Shown here: piece after piece, positions 25,483 to 36,578 of the stretch
Layout of the letters: each line of letters opens with the position of its first letter
How positions within the stretch are numbered: position 1 is the first letter of the stretch
Source of the DNA: Megascapheus bottae
Taxonomy: Eukaryota > Chordata > Mammalia > Rodentia > Geomyidae
Assembly: GCA_024803745.1 (NCBI GenBank)
Contig: JANJXV010001811.1
Location: forward strand, 1-64,000
DNA length: 64,000 nucleotides
Reading direction: 5' to 3'
Program-made: the position numbers and the translations under genes
The notes under the pieces: generated by a model
The model's input: the letters and a program-made list of their open reading frames with translations, nothing else
Database searches by the model: none
Told to the model about the DNA's origin: nothing

Positions 25483-26057
25483 AAAAAGAAAATTTACATT
25501 TTCCGACAGTATTTGTGGAGCATTATATTTCTGCTTTTGTTAGCTCCAATTTCTACAGGCAGATCTACATATGAACATTCCTGGACAGTCTTCACTTTAA
25601 AATGTTGATTCAGTACCCAAGTAATTTTAACTCCCTTAGTCCATAGGCTATGGGAGTGAAATCACAATTTCAACAAGTGCTGGAGGCCTAGGATGTATAG
25701 GTATAGGTACCAGAATATACCTAGACAGCTTTATCATATCCATGTTCCTCCATAATGCTTAATATTCTCTATGTGATCCATTCTTGTACTAGAACTATTA
25801 CTCTTCAAAAACCTCAAGGTGTTCAAGGAAGAACTGAGCTTCTTTCCCAAAAGAAATGCCAGTTCCTTAATAGCAGGGTATATACCTCAGATTATATCTT
25901 AACCTTTCACCATTACAATTGTAATTATAATTAACTTTTGTTGAGTTTTTGTTGCAGACCCTGTTAAAAAGAGACTTAAATAAATTAGAGATCTAATTAA
26001 ACTCGACAGTTCAGTAACTATTTCTTAAATGCTTTCCTCTCCCACATTTTTTACATT
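25483..26057. other. Unique A+T-rich sequence
   Basis: No gene or repeat is recognised. The segment at 26037-26052 is the left target-site copy of the L1 that follows. Confidence 0.5.
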
Positions 26058-26288
26058 TTAAATATATTTTTGTAATTAATAGAAGGGTTACATTATATTC
26101 ACCAGATAGAAGGTGAATTACTTCACATACATTGATACCCTTTCTCATGTCTTGTTCCCCATTTCCCTCCCTCCATCCTCGCCACTCATCTTGTGTTCCC
26201 CCCTTCCCTATCCTATTTCAAATAACCAAATAAACATACAATATATCAGATAAAAGGTAAAATACCGTTACAATATGAGGTAACCAAC
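26058..26288 (-). mobile_element. L1 3'-UTR fragment, antisense
   Basis: It runs from the complement of the L1 end ('tatttttgtaattaatagaa') to 'atatgaggtaacca'. 'ctctcccacattttt' upstream (26037-26052) and 'ctctcccacaattttt' at its downstream edge look like its target-site duplication. The downstream copy was used again by the SINE that follows. Confidence 0.92.
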
Positions 26289-26303
26289 TCTCCCACAATT
26301 TTT

Positions 26304-26486
26304 TTGCCAGTCCTGGGCTTAAGCTCAGGGCCTGAGGACTGTCCCTGGACTTTCTCAAGGCTAGCACTCTACCACTTGAGCCTCAGCACCACTCCTGGCT
26401 TTTAAGTATATGGTACCAAGGAATCGAACCCGGGTCTTCATGTATGCTAGTCAAGCACTCTACCGCTACGCCAAACTCCCAGTCCA
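26304..26486 (-). mobile_element. ID-like compound SINE (IDL-Geo type), antisense, full length
   Basis: On the minus strand it begins with an ID-like tRNA-derived left half holding an A-box-like segment and the B-box 'gggttcgattcc'. The right half has its own 'tggctcaagtggtagagt' and 'gcttaagcccaggact', and it ends in an A tail. A perfect 14-base target duplication, 'ctcccacaattttt', flanks it (26290-26303 and 26487-26500). This structure fits the dimeric IDL-Geo SINE reported from geomyoid rodents. Confidence 0.92.
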
Positions 26487-26500
26487 CTCCCACAATTTTT

Positions 26501-28454
26501 ATAGTTAATTTTCAACATAGCATCTAGTGAGTATCACCAATACATTTGTTCACCCTGTGTCCCACCATTTCAGTGCCCCTCTCCCTCCCCCATATAGATA
26601 ACATACATACCAGACAAAAGGTACAGAAATCACAAGTGGTGGCAAAGGAGAAAACAGACAAACATCAAAAAGACAAAAGGCAAAAATCAAAAGGCAAACA
26701 GCAAAAACCAAAGTCTTATCTCCATCTCTTGTAGTTCATTTCTATAAATCGTATTTCTGTATGATCATATGCACATAGCTATTGAGTTTTTTGATCTAGA
26801 ATGTGCCTATAATTCTCCAAGTAAAAACATTGGAAAGTAAAAGACAAAAATTCACTAGGATATGATAAAGTATACAGGACTGTGAACACTCACACTGTAA
26901 GACCAGAGGAGGATATTATTATTATTCTCTTCCAAAATCTCACTATATAATAAGCACTGGTATTTCTTGGCATGGTGGCTTTGAAGGCTCCTGGGCATCA
27001 CCTCATTTCTATATACTTTAAAGCCAAATCAACTCTCATCTCACCTTACCCTCTCTCCTGTATTTCTAAAATAGCTGCACAAATGGGGGTTTAAAGTGTT
27101 AAAACTATGACTGGAATTAAGAAAGGGAAACTAATGTGTGTGTCCAGTCTTAGAGATCAAGAACATGCACAAGTATTGACTTGACTCATTTAAATCTTGA
27201 TGTTTTCAAGCAGTTCCTATGTTGCTCTGAGTGTCTATTAATACCGAGTACCCGCTCTGCCTCACTCAGCCTTCACATTACTACACCATTTCTTTTCCAG
27301 TTAGTTTACCAGATCAATATAAAGTTAAAAATGCTGATGGAACTATTTGAAATGGAAGACTAGGAGACTTAAGGGGGATTATGTAGGCTCTCAGAAATGA
27401 TTTGAAGAGTTAAATCTCTGTTGGCTTTAGAAAGATTTTTAAAATTGACATTCTGGCACATTGCTTCAAGGACATAACAACTTTGAAGTACAACAACCGA
27501 AATGATAATGCTAAAAAGAAAATATCTACTCTAGGACAGCAAAAGGCTTAAGGTAATTTGTCCCAGTAATAAGTTTTAAAAACTGTACTCTCCATGATTT
27601 GGAGATACAAATGAAACTTTATTACAGAATATGGAATTCATTCTTTGCTCTGATGGGAATACTGGCCCTAGAAAGAAAAAATACAATATTGTTATAAATT
27701 TTAAAAAGTTAAAAGTAATACAATGGCAAGCCCTCAAATCTGTCCACTAAGAATAAAACTATTGATTGTATACTTACTAAATTTAATCTGAAAAGCCTCA
27801 GAAATGTTGAATTTCTCTTTTTAGGCCCAGCCTAAAAACACTTTTTCCCTTATTTGGACATTATGTTATTTAAGATGCAGTAATTTAAACAAGAGAAACA
27901 CAACCCAAATTTACTTTACATAAAGAAGAAAGTTTACAGCTCATGTCCTGGAACGACAGTAGGTTGGGATATGATTTCCCAAAAGGTCAATAATGTCTCA
28001 CAGTTTTGACAGTTTTCTCATTATCTTGCATTTCTCCTCCTTGTTCTGTTTATTCTTTGGAACCCTCTACTACACCATCCTAACAAGCTTCTAACACCAA
28101 TACCCTTTGAAATAAAGACAACTGCCTCCCAAAAGTTTGATGAGAGACTCTGGAAGTTAACTTGTTGCCCCCAATAAGGCAATAAGTCAAACTCAATCAT
28201 TTTGATCAAATTTTTGGTTCATATTTCTGTACTATTACATCAATGTGTGGTACTAGTTTTAAGGCATGGACCATTAGGGATATTGTTTTTTTCTATCTAA
28301 ACATTTACCCATATCTATAAATTCTAATCTGCTTTGGTTGTTTTTGACAGACACAAATAAAATGACTTTCAAAATTATATTACTACTTGATTTGTAAAAT
28401 GTACTATATTATCCATCACAAAACAGTACTATATATAATCAACAGTTAACTAAA
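26501..28454. other. Unique A+T-rich sequence, no gene seen
   Basis: A lysine-rich frame at 26546-26734 reflects an A-rich stretch of repeated 'aaaagg'/'caaaaa' words (26610-26720), not a gene. The remainder shows no exon or named repeat. Confidence 0.5.
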
Positions 28455-28700
28455 ATATGGCCAGGCACATGCTCATTCCAATAATCCTAGCTACCCAAGA
28501 CGCTCACATATGAGGACAGGAGCTCAAAGCTAGCACGGGCAGGAAAGCCCAGGAAATTCTTATCTCCAATTTGCCACCAAGAAATCAAAGGCAGAGCTGT
28601 TATACAAGTGGCTGAGTATTAACATCAAGTGAAAAATCTAGTGGATAGCAGCCTGACATCAGTTCAAGGCCCAGATACTGGCATACATACACAAAAAGTT
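28455..28700 (+). mobile_element. B1-type compound SINE, sense, old copy
   Basis: A 7SL/B1-like left half ('caataatcctagctacccaa', 'ggagctcaaagctagc') is followed by the shared right monomer in decayed form ('gcagagctgttatacaagtg', 'agttcaaggcccagatactg'). It ends with a CATACATACACA tail rather than plain poly(A). Confidence 0.85.
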
Positions 28701-29269
28701 AATTAAAATATAATGAATCAATATCAAACCATGTAATCATAATTCAAACTATATTTGCTTCCCTGACTTTTCCAGATATGATGAAGGTTGAATATTCTCC
28801 ACATAGTCACACTGTTTGAGAGAGCTAATAGGCAAGGCAATATCACTGAAAACTTTTGTGCAAAAGTTTCAAGCCTAATATTAATTTATTTAAAATGTTT
28901 GAGAAAGTTTGCATAGAAAATCTAGACAAATTAAAAAAAAATATTATTTGGTTTTACCCCACTTTCTCAAAACTCCTTATATTCGATAGCAGAAGAAATG
29001 GAACGGTACAGCATTAACTTATGCACATATCAGCTGTTTCTATCTTAACTAGGAAGCACTGTTTCATCTCTTATCAGACACAAAATGGATTGAAAGTTAA
29101 TTGGAAAAGTATTTCAGAAGAAAAGTGGTAGAGAAAGGTCTAATAGGTTTTTGAAGATGTAAAGATTCATATTTTTATGTTGGAAAGGATACCAAACCAG
29201 AGAAAAGTTTCTAGTTAAGAACACAGTGAATATTTTTAATGTATGAAAAACCTAGCTACAATACAGCAA
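28701..29269. other. Unique A+T-rich sequence
   Basis: Nothing is recognised apart from general A+T richness. Confidence 0.5.
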
Positions 29270-29302
29270 AATAATAATAGTAATAATAATAATAATAATA
29301 AA
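29270..29302. repeat. (AAT)n trinucleotide repeat
   Basis: Around eleven AAT/TAA units with one G interruption. Confidence 0.9.
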
Positions 29303-29397
29303 TCTACAGTTCCACTATACCTAGCAGGTCATGAAATATTTGTGATAAGCTTGAACAACCACTTTTTCATGAACTTAATAATTTTTTCTTTTCTTTT

Positions 29398-29661
29398 CTT
29401 TTTTGGTTAGTCTTGGGTCTTGAACTCTGGGCCTGGGCGCTGTCCCTGAGCTCTTCACCAAATAAAGGTTATACCCTTTATTTTAAAAGCTATACCTTTT
29501 CAAATTAACATTAAAACTTATACCACTTCTGCTTTTCTGGTGGTTAATTGGAGATAAGAGTCTTACAGACTTTCATGCCCAGGCTGGCTTTGAACTACAA
29601 TACTCAGACCTCAGTCTTCTGAGTGGCTAGGATTACAGGTGTGGGTCACTAGCTCCTAGCT
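29398..29661 (-). mobile_element. B1-type compound SINE, antisense, with a divergent centre
   Basis: The right monomer comes first ('gtcttgaactctgggcct', 'gcgctgtccctgagctcttc') and the antisense B1-like half follows ('gcccaggctggctttgaact', 'gagtggctaggattacaggt'). Between them, about 29458-29525 is unlike other copies and repeats TATACC three times. Similar 'cttaat' plus T-run flanks near 29375 and 29660 may be the target duplication. Confidence 0.85.
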
Positions 29662-29865
29662 TAATCTTTTTTGCTAAGTACTCACTTTGTTTTCAGATGA
29701 GGGACTGCTTTCCCAAGAGCCCTCTTTGTCTATTGATATCACCTCAAAAACCTTCTTCTTTTCAGTCACCATCTGTGGCTGCCTGCCTAGATATTATATA
29801 TTCTTCCTGACCCCTGGAACTTGATCTGCATATATTATCATTGTGCATATAGTAGTTGTGTAGTT

Positions 29866-30047
29866 CTTTTTTTGCCAGTCATGGGCTTGACCTCAGGGCC
29901 TGGGCACTGTCCTTGGACTTTCTCAAGGCTCAGCACTCTACCACTTGAGCCTCAGCACCACTTCCAGCATTTTTCTATGTATGTGGTACCAAGGAATTGA
30001 ACCCTGGTCTTCATGCATGCTAGGCAAGCACTCTGCCAGTAGACTGT
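29866..30047 (-). mobile_element. ID-like compound SINE (IDL-Geo type), antisense
   Basis: A T-rich start, the right monomer ('gccagtcatgggcttgacct', 'ctctaccacttgagcctcag') and the ID-like half ('ggaattgaaccctggtcttc', 'gctaggcaagcactctgcca') are present. The far end, which is the 5' end of the element, is missing after about 30047. Confidence 0.92.
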
Positions 30048-30591
30048 TGCCATTATTATTTGAATGGTGTTGGGTGTGTCTGGTGTTTACAGAGGAAATG
30101 GGTGTAGGAATCTGAGTGGATCAGGTCAAGAAATTTTCCTTTTGTGTGGTGAGTACTATGGAATTAGCGTCAAGCATTGACCAGCAACTGACCTTTCTCA
30201 TGGGACCTGGAACAGAATTTCCTCTGCTGTGATGGACTCCATACTGACAGACATAGCCACACCCTAGACTTCAAGAGTTTAGGTGACCTATCACCAGCTT
30301 TGATCAATTTTGTGAAAGACAGGCTGTTCACCCTGGCATTTGCAGACAATTACCAAATATAGTGATACTCATGGAGACATTTAGCTTGTCGACTGCTTCA
30401 CAGATAGGTTTTTCTGCTCATAAGTATTTCACTGTACAGCTGTCATTAAGACCTACATGCTCAGGCTTACAGAATACACATTATTCTCACTTATTTTATT
30501 GTGTCAAAGTGGTTATGTGGTGCTTCTGTATTTCCTGAATAAATATCAGTTTTAAAGTATAGCCGTCTTTCAAAAAATGTTTTTGTTTTTA
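30048..30591. other. Unassigned sequence, no gene seen
   Basis: No exon or repeat family is recognised with confidence. Confidence 0.45.
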
Positions 30592-30812
30592 AGCTCACAC
30601 CTGTAATAGTAGCTACTCAGGAGGCTTAGGTCTTGAGGATCATGGTTCAAAGCCAGCCCAGGCAGAAAAGTCCGCATGAGACTCTTCTCTCCAATTAACC
30701 ACTCAAAAACCAGTAGTGGAGCTGTACCTCAAAATGGTAGAAAAGAGAGCTCAGGGACACCCACCATCTAGGTTTTGAGTTCACACCCCATGACTGACTT
30801 AAAAAAAAATTT
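30592..30812 (+). mobile_element. B1-type compound SINE, sense
   Basis: The B1-like half 'agctactcaggaggcttagg' and 'ggttcaaagccagcccaggc' is joined through 'ctccaattaaccactcaaaa' to a decayed right monomer. It ends in a nine-base A run. Confidence 0.9.
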
Positions 30813-31113
30813 AATTTTGCTGATATTCCCAGAATTAATTCTATTTTGACCTTTTGGGACAGTGGGCTGGTGGGCTGGAGGACTTTCAGTCTCTCTGGAT
30901 CTCAACACTATGATTATGGATGCAGGAAGGCGTCTCTAGGGATTATGGGTAAAACCTATACTCAATAAACACCTAGGTCCTGTAATAACTCTGTAGGTTC
31001 CTATCCTTACTGTGCAAAGTCATCATAAACATGGCAACTTATGACAGTATACAAACAATAATAGAACTCAAGAAAACAGCACTGTTTTCTAGTACCTTTT
31101 CTCTAAAAAAAAA

Positions 31114-31440
31114 AAAAGGTGGGGCAGTGGCAGTGGCTCAAGTCTATAATTCTAGCTACCTGGGAGCCAGAGATTGGAAGATCAAGATTCAAGGCTAGTC
31201 TAGTTCAAAAAATAAATAAATAAATTGTTTCTGAGATTCCATCTCAACAGTGGTACACTCTGGGGAAGCATAACGAAAAGGATTGCAGTCCAGGCTGGCC
31301 CAGGCATAAAGCAAAATCCTATCTGGAACATAATCAAACCAGCAAGTGGTCGGCAGCGTGATTCAAGAGATAGAGCACCTGTCTTTGCAAGCTCAGAATC
31401 CTGAGTTCAAATCCTAGCATTGCAAACTAAAAAGCAAAAA
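31114..31440 (+). mobile_element. Three-part SINE: B1-like, second B1-like, tRNA-like
   Basis: The first monomer (about 31121-31240) is B1-like ('ataattctagctacctggga'). The second (about 31248-31330) restarts with 'gtggtacactctggggaagc' and carries 'gcagtccaggctggcccagg'. The third is tRNA-like, with a 'gattcaagagatagagcacc' A-box region and a 'gagttcaaatcc' B-box region. It has the same order as 40065 and 42600 and a different right end from the B1/right-monomer SINEs. Confidence 0.8.
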
Positions 31441-32087
31441 CAAGAGCAAAAGCGTGTGTCCATGCCTGGCGTGCCATTCACTGGCAGCAGAAACTCAGAA
31501 GGAGGCGGGAGTTGTAAGACAGGATAGGAACATTTAGTTTAATTGCCTGGGGAGGGTCAGAAACAACTCTTTGTTCAGCCCCACCAAGCTAATTAGTTGA
31601 AAAAACAACATTCTCAGCCCATAAACAAGAGTCTTTTCTTTTCTATAAGCAATTAGGAATGACCCTAATCTTATTCACTTAAACATACATCCCACAGCAA
31701 AGCTGGAAAGACACCAAAGCATTGGAAAGACACCAAAGTTGAGGCTGCACAACTGCCTTTGTGAATCCTCAAAGCTTCCCAATGAAAGATCAACTGCCCT
31801 TCCTTCGAAGATTTTCTTCTTTGCTTTCTCCTGAGCATAAATTTCCAGATGTGCAGCAGGTGACAGCAGGAAGCCAGAGTTCTAACCCATCATACTAACC
31901 CAGCCCTTACCCTGCCCAACCTCACACCTCACACATTGCTCCCTACTGGACAGTTTGCATTGTCTCTGCCTTCTGCCAGCCTGGAAATACTGTGAGGCCC
32001 AGTGAAGAGCCATCACCTGCCATCTGAGTGCTCTACTGCTTTACACAGGGAAAGGATGAAGCAAACTATTGTTGAATAAACCAATGG
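31441..32087. other. Unique sequence at the composition change
   Basis: No gene is seen. A roughly 19-base direct repeat, 'tggaaagacaccaaag', occurs twice at about 31704-31740. G+C content rises from here onward. Confidence 0.45.
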
Positions 32088-32240
32088 AGGATGGATGGAT
32101 GGATGGATGGATATGAAAGGAAGGAAGATAGATGGATGATGGATAGAAGGATAGGGAATGGATAGGATAGATGATGGGTGGAAAGGTTAAAGAGAGGAAG
32201 AAAGGAAAAAGGAGGAAAGAGGAGGACGGGAGTTTCTTTA
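32088..32240. repeat. (GGAT)n and purine-rich low-complexity tract
   Basis: GGAT units at 32088-32115 grade into GGAAGGAAGATA and GATGGATA words and then AGGAAGAAAGG. The opposite strand reads as a Pro/Ser/Leu-rich frame of no coding meaning. Confidence 0.88.
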
Positions 32241-32311
32241 ATAGGGAATAAAGAGATCATTTGTTAGTATAAAGATTTGCAAATGATCACAGCAAATAAC
32301 ACTTCAAATGG

Positions 32312-32362
32312 GAGAGAGGGGAGAAGAGGAAGGGGGGGGAGAGGGAGAGAGGAGGGGTGAGG
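32312..32362. repeat. G-rich purine tract
   Basis: About 50 bases of GAGAGG/GGGGA words including a run of eight G. It could form a quadruplex or triplex on the plus strand. Confidence 0.75.
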
Positions 32363-32703
32363 CTGGTGCTCAAAGGTTGAGGGGTAACTTAAAAAAATAA
32401 TCCAACTAACTGAAAGAATGACTGGTGCAGCCAGGAGCAGAATTCAAATTTTGGAGCTCTATTCTCCCAGCTGGGCACTTAAGAGTTTGGCTCGTGTGGT
32501 GGTGGCAGTTCACGGAGAGTTCAAATCCCCTCACAAACACGTGTGGGTGAATAAGTGGCATAGTCTTTCTTTCTTCCAAGTGCTTGATAGAAGCTTCCAG
32601 ATGTATGGGGGTGTGCATAAGAGAGCCTCGAGTGCTCCACTCTCGATGGAGTCTATAAATATGCATGTTGGGTATCATGAATCATTTAGAGCTGGCTTGG
32701 TTG

Positions 32704-32812
32704 CTTTTCTTTTCTTTCTTTCTTTCTTTCTTTTTTTCTTTCCCTTCCTTCCTTCCTTCCTTCCTTCCTTCCTTCCTTCCTTCCTTCCTTCCTTCCTTCC
32801 TTCCTTCCTGGC
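32704..32812. repeat. (TTTC)n to (TTCC)n microsatellite
   Basis: TTTC units (32704-32740) pass into about 16 perfect TTCC units (32745-32808). An open Phe/Leu/Pro/Ser frame over it is an artefact of the repeat. Confidence 0.97.
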
Positions 32813-33289
32813 TATCTAACTTTATTCTTGAAACTTCTTGCTAAGTTTGAAAGGACACCAAGGCGGAGAGAAATGTAGTTACCAGCGAGCTTGAGGCTTA
32901 GGGGTGAACACTTGGGCTCTTTCACCACTTTCAGAATTTGTTATCTCCGCTTATTTTGCTTTGGACTTTGAGTTTACTTCCCCTCGTGGGGGCTCTGTCT
33001 CCACGTCAGAACAAAGGGATACTAAGTCCACGCAGTGTGTGGATATAAAACACTAGTACAGCAGACAGAAGGAGCACGCAGAATGGCTGGCCTCCTTCCT
33101 TTCCTCGTATGACTCTAGTCCACAGCCAAATCTAACTACATCATACGACAGCCAGGCCTCAAAGGTTAGCAATTACCAGTCAATAAATGTTGCTCAAATA
33201 GAAAGTAATGGAGGAAGCTGCTTCTGACAGGGTCTCAGCCAAGCTATGCTACAGTAAGAAAACACTAAGTCTGTTGTTTTCATATCCTA
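32813..33289. other. Unique sequence
   Basis: No gene or named repeat is seen. Confidence 0.45.
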
Positions 33290-33388
33290 TGCTCTCCCTT
33301 CTTCCTCCCTTTTTCTCTCTCTCTCCTTCCCTCCTTTCTTCCCTCCCCCCTCCCTCCCTCCTCCTCCTCTCCTTTTCCCTCTCCCTCT
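33290..33388. repeat. Pyrimidine-rich CT/CCT low-complexity tract
   Basis: Nearly all C and T for about 100 bases. It abuts the 3' end of an antisense SINE and may have grown from that element's tail. Confidence 0.9.
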
Positions 33389-33391
33389 CTT

Positions 33392-33600
33392 CTGGTGTAA
33401 GACTTGAACCCAGAACTTCACATATGCTAGCCAAACATGGGACTACTTGTGTCACACCCCATCCCTAGATACTGATTGTTTTATTTTTGTGTTTTTGGAG
33501 ACAGAATCCCTCTACTACCTTTATCTGAGTTGGCCTTGGTCTTGTGATTCTCTCAAGTAGCTGGAATGACAGATTTGTGGTACTATACCTGGCTATCATA
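33392..33600 (-). mobile_element. Old SINE, tRNA-like part plus B1-like part, antisense
   Basis: The tRNA-like half ('agacttgaacccagaacttc', 'catatgctagccaaaca') is followed by a decayed antisense B1 ('tttggagacagaatccctct', 'ctcaagtagctggaatgaca'). Confidence 0.7.
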
Positions 33601-35095
33601 AATAACCTCTTCCACCCTCATACTTTGTGTTTGCCTGGATAGCTTTGTCACCCCCCTCCAGTCCACCCCCCCAGGGTGTTGTTCTAGAAACTGCCATCAT
33701 AGAAAAAAAAACATTAACCTACCATCGATGGTCCACAGGTAAACACCTGACCCAATCAGAGTCCTCCTCTGAGATCGGGATACTGGGAACTTGTATTGAT
33801 TGTAATAGTTTGCCAGATCAGCTTGAGACCTGCTGATATCTGTGTCTATTTTCACATGGACACATAGATATCATATGATATTCTCCCACAGAGGAGTGGA
33901 GAATGCCAGTCTAAGTGAAGAGATTGGGTAGGAAAAGGCGATTCAAAGATAAGACGAATTGATAGAAGAGGTGGGCGTGGAAATGTGGAAAAGTCCCAGT
34001 TTCCACTCAGACACATGACCTGCTCACGTGCCTTCCACGAATCACCCCAGTATTCTGATTTCCTGAAACTCACCATGTTTCTGTCACAACCAAGAGTCAA
34101 GGTCTGCCAACTTTAACGTTTTGGTTAAGTTCAAAATAATTTCAAATTACTCTTTTATTTCAGATCATTTCCATGTGAATTCTTGCCCACTAAGAAAACA
34201 GGAAGAATGGTTTTCTAGAACCATCCACTCACCCCCACCCACCTACCTACAGAGTATACCTCACTCAGACCAGTGCCCCAGCTAAGGACTGGAAGCTACT
34301 CTGTCTACATTCTAACAGCTGGCTCCTAGTGCCTCTCCTGAAGGAATGGCTTCTACCTGTCACTGCATGTGGGCTGGTTCAGTTTGGAATTGGAGTGGGG
34401 GAGAGTGAGGGATAGTTTAGAACCAGAGCGGAAGATCTCCTTTCAAGCAACTGACCTCACTCAATGAGAACAAGGAGAGCCAGCAAGGTCAGTATGTGAA
34501 CTTGGCCTATATCCAAGGAACATATACAGTCTCCACTCAAACCTTTCTGTCTGGAATATAATAGGCCCTGAGAGACAGCCTATGAGCCAGTGAACTTGAC
34601 CCCAACAGCCATCCTTCACTTTTCTCACCTCCAACACCCTCCCCCGCAAACTTCTTCCCTCTCCATTAAGTGTCCCTGGCCCAAAAGCTGTCACACCTTC
34701 CCAGGAAAGGAATCATTTCTAGTTTCATGTTGCATAATATGAAGCAAGGATTTGAGGACAATGGTTTCAAATCTAATTATGGTACTACATGGACCTCCTG
34801 TCTGACCTCGGCTTTCAAGATCAATACAGATGTTTTGTCTGTTTCCATCATCTGGGTAGTTTTCAAACCAAAGTTAAGTTTACTCCCAGGTTCAGTGCTG
34901 AGTCTTTCTAGAAGAGAGCCCTTCCATATAGAAAGGGCACACTACCATCTAATGGGGCATCTTGGCCTTCAAAACTTTCTGGTAGGATCCATGTTCCCAG
35001 CCACCCCCTTTCCTCCCCCCCCACAGATGGGCACTAAAAATATTTGTAGGGTGAATTAAAGGGAACGAAGGTAGTTAGAAATTTTGTTAGTGTAA
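33601..35095. other. Unique sequence, no gene seen
   Basis: A 129-codon plus-strand frame at 34670-35059 and an 82-codon minus-strand frame at 33852-34100 have no recognisable homologue. No repeat family is identified. Confidence 0.5.
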
Positions 35096-35316
35096 ACTGG
35101 GTACCAGTGGCTCATGCCTGTAACACTGGCAACTCAGGAGGCTGAGATCTGAGGATCTGAGGTTCAAAGTCAGCCCAGGCAGGAAAATTTATGAAACTCT
35201 CATGTCTAATTAACACTGTGGCTTAACCAGAGAGTTCTAAGCATCAATCAACCAATCATTCAGTCAGTCAATCTAAGGGTCAGCACCCAGGTTCTGAGTT
35301 CAACACTCAGTTCTGG
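35096..35316 (+). mobile_element. B1-type compound SINE, sense
   Basis: The B1-like half 'cagtggctcatgcctgtaac' and 'ggttcaaagtcagcccaggc' is followed by a rearranged right monomer containing CAATCAAC and CAGTCAGTCAAT words. 'ttctgagttcaacactcagt' keeps the B-box region. Confidence 0.88.
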
Positions 35317-35392
35317 CATGTGTGTGAGCATACTTTTGTGTGTGCGCGCGTGAGTTTATGCATGTGTACACACACACGCACACACACATAAT
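35317..35392. repeat. TG/CA-rich tail of the preceding SINE
   Basis: A mix of TGTGTG, GCGCGTG and ACACACAC words directly follows the SINE end and appears to have grown from its CA-containing tail. Confidence 0.85.
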
Positions 35393-35411
35393 CTTAACAG
35401 AGCATACATTT

Positions 35412-35500
35412 TTTTAAAACCAGGTTCAGAAAAGTTGGATGTCTTGCTCAACATCACACAGCTCATGTGGCAAGATTGGAACTCTAGGTAATCAGTGGTT
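35412..35500 (-). mobile_element. MIR fragment, antisense
   Basis: 'cttgctcaacatcacacagc' followed by 'aagattggaactctagg' is the antisense of the MIR core and its tRNA-derived 5' part. Confidence 0.65.
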
Positions 35501-35634
35501 GATCACCTATTACTGGTGTCCTGCTTGACATGGAGGCTAATAATGCTAACATTCATTAACTCTACCAAGAATCTCATAATTTAAAAGAAGACCAAGGGAT
35601 GAGTACATTTGTATAATGGTTACTACTGATTGCC

Positions 35635-35850
35635 ATTATTGACTGAGTTTCGTGCCTGTAACCCCATCCTCCCATGCATATACATTCTCATGTAATCCGT
35701 CTTAGAATGGTATGAGAGGACAGATGATACTTTACAAGTAGGGAAACTGAGGCACAGAAAGTTCAGTTGTTTCGCCTGGGTCACCACACAAGTCCACAGC
35801 CACTCAGTAGCTGGACCAAGGTAGACCCCAGAGACCTGTGCTCTTTGCCT
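35635..35850 (-). mobile_element. MIR, antisense, nearly full length
   Basis: The order 'tctcatgtaatccgtct', 'gggaaactgaggcacagaaa', 'cctgggtcaccacac', 'actcagtagctggaccaagg' follows the antisense MIR consensus, including its CORE region. Confidence 0.75.
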
Positions 35851-35909
35851 TGAGCATTGACATCCCCAGGCATAAGATGGGAAGCACGATCTTCAAGAAC
35901 CATTTTTTT

Positions 35910-36091
35910 GCCAGTCCTGGGCCTTGAACTCAGGGCCTGAGCACTGTCCTTGGGCTTTCTCAAGGCTAGAGCTCTACCACTTGAGCTACAGCACCATTTC
36001 TGGCTTTTTTCTATGTATGTGGTACAGAGGAATTGAACCCAGGTCCTTGTGCATGCTAGGCAAGCACTCTACCACTAGAGCACTCCTGGCC
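35910..36091 (-). mobile_element. ID-like compound SINE, antisense, with a perfect 16-base target duplication
   Basis: Full-length dimer with right monomer ('gccagtcctgggccttgaac') and ID-like half ('ggaattgaacccaggtcctt', 'aggcaagcactctaccacta'). 'caagaaccattttttt' occurs on both sides (35894-35909 and 36092-36107) without a mismatch, so the insertion is relatively recent. Confidence 0.96.
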
Positions 36092-36107
36092 CAAGAACCA
36101 TTTTTTT

Positions 36108-36578
36108 AAGGCAGGCTGTACATCCAGTGTCCTGCATGGACTGCCAGGAGATGCAGCAAACCCAATGGACTTGATGAGACTCAACCTCAAACCTACCAAG
36201 TGCCCATGCCATGTGGTGGACACACAGAGGGCAGGTCAAAGAGGGAAACAAAGAGACCTATGCCAGCGTGAACTGGGTGGAAGCCACAGGAAGACCACAA
36301 CGGCACAATGCACAGAAGTAACTCCCATTACTCTGCTGAGACTCTGGGCATTCATCACAGCAGAGCAAGAAATGGGGTGCCCAGGACCTAGAAAAGACCC
36401 AGGACCCTAGCAGCAGACAGCGTTGGAGCCTTTCACCTGGAAGGTCTTTGGAGCCATTTGGATTCCTTTTCCAATGATCTTCCTGGTGTGATAATACACA
36501 TTCTCATTCACACATTGCCTTGTGGATCCTTCTTGATGTTCTTCCCTTACGTGGAATGCCAGAAAACATACTGACCAC
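36108..36578. other. Unique sequence
   Basis: No gene or named repeat is seen. Confidence 0.45.

Noticed and set aside
26304..26486. tRNA gene signals (A and B boxes)
   Set aside because: The boxes belong to an ID-like SINE with target duplications and an A tail. No cloverleaf with a paired acceptor stem can be drawn. The same applies to the other ID-type copies and to 49248-49352.
32418..32819. 133-codon plus-strand frame
   Set aside because: Its second half is the TTTC/TTCC microsatellite read as Phe/Leu/Pro/Ser. The first half matches nothing known.
34670..35059. 129-codon plus-strand frame
   Set aside because: No recognisable homologue, no flanking splice signals in a consistent frame, and no Kozak or promoter evidence.
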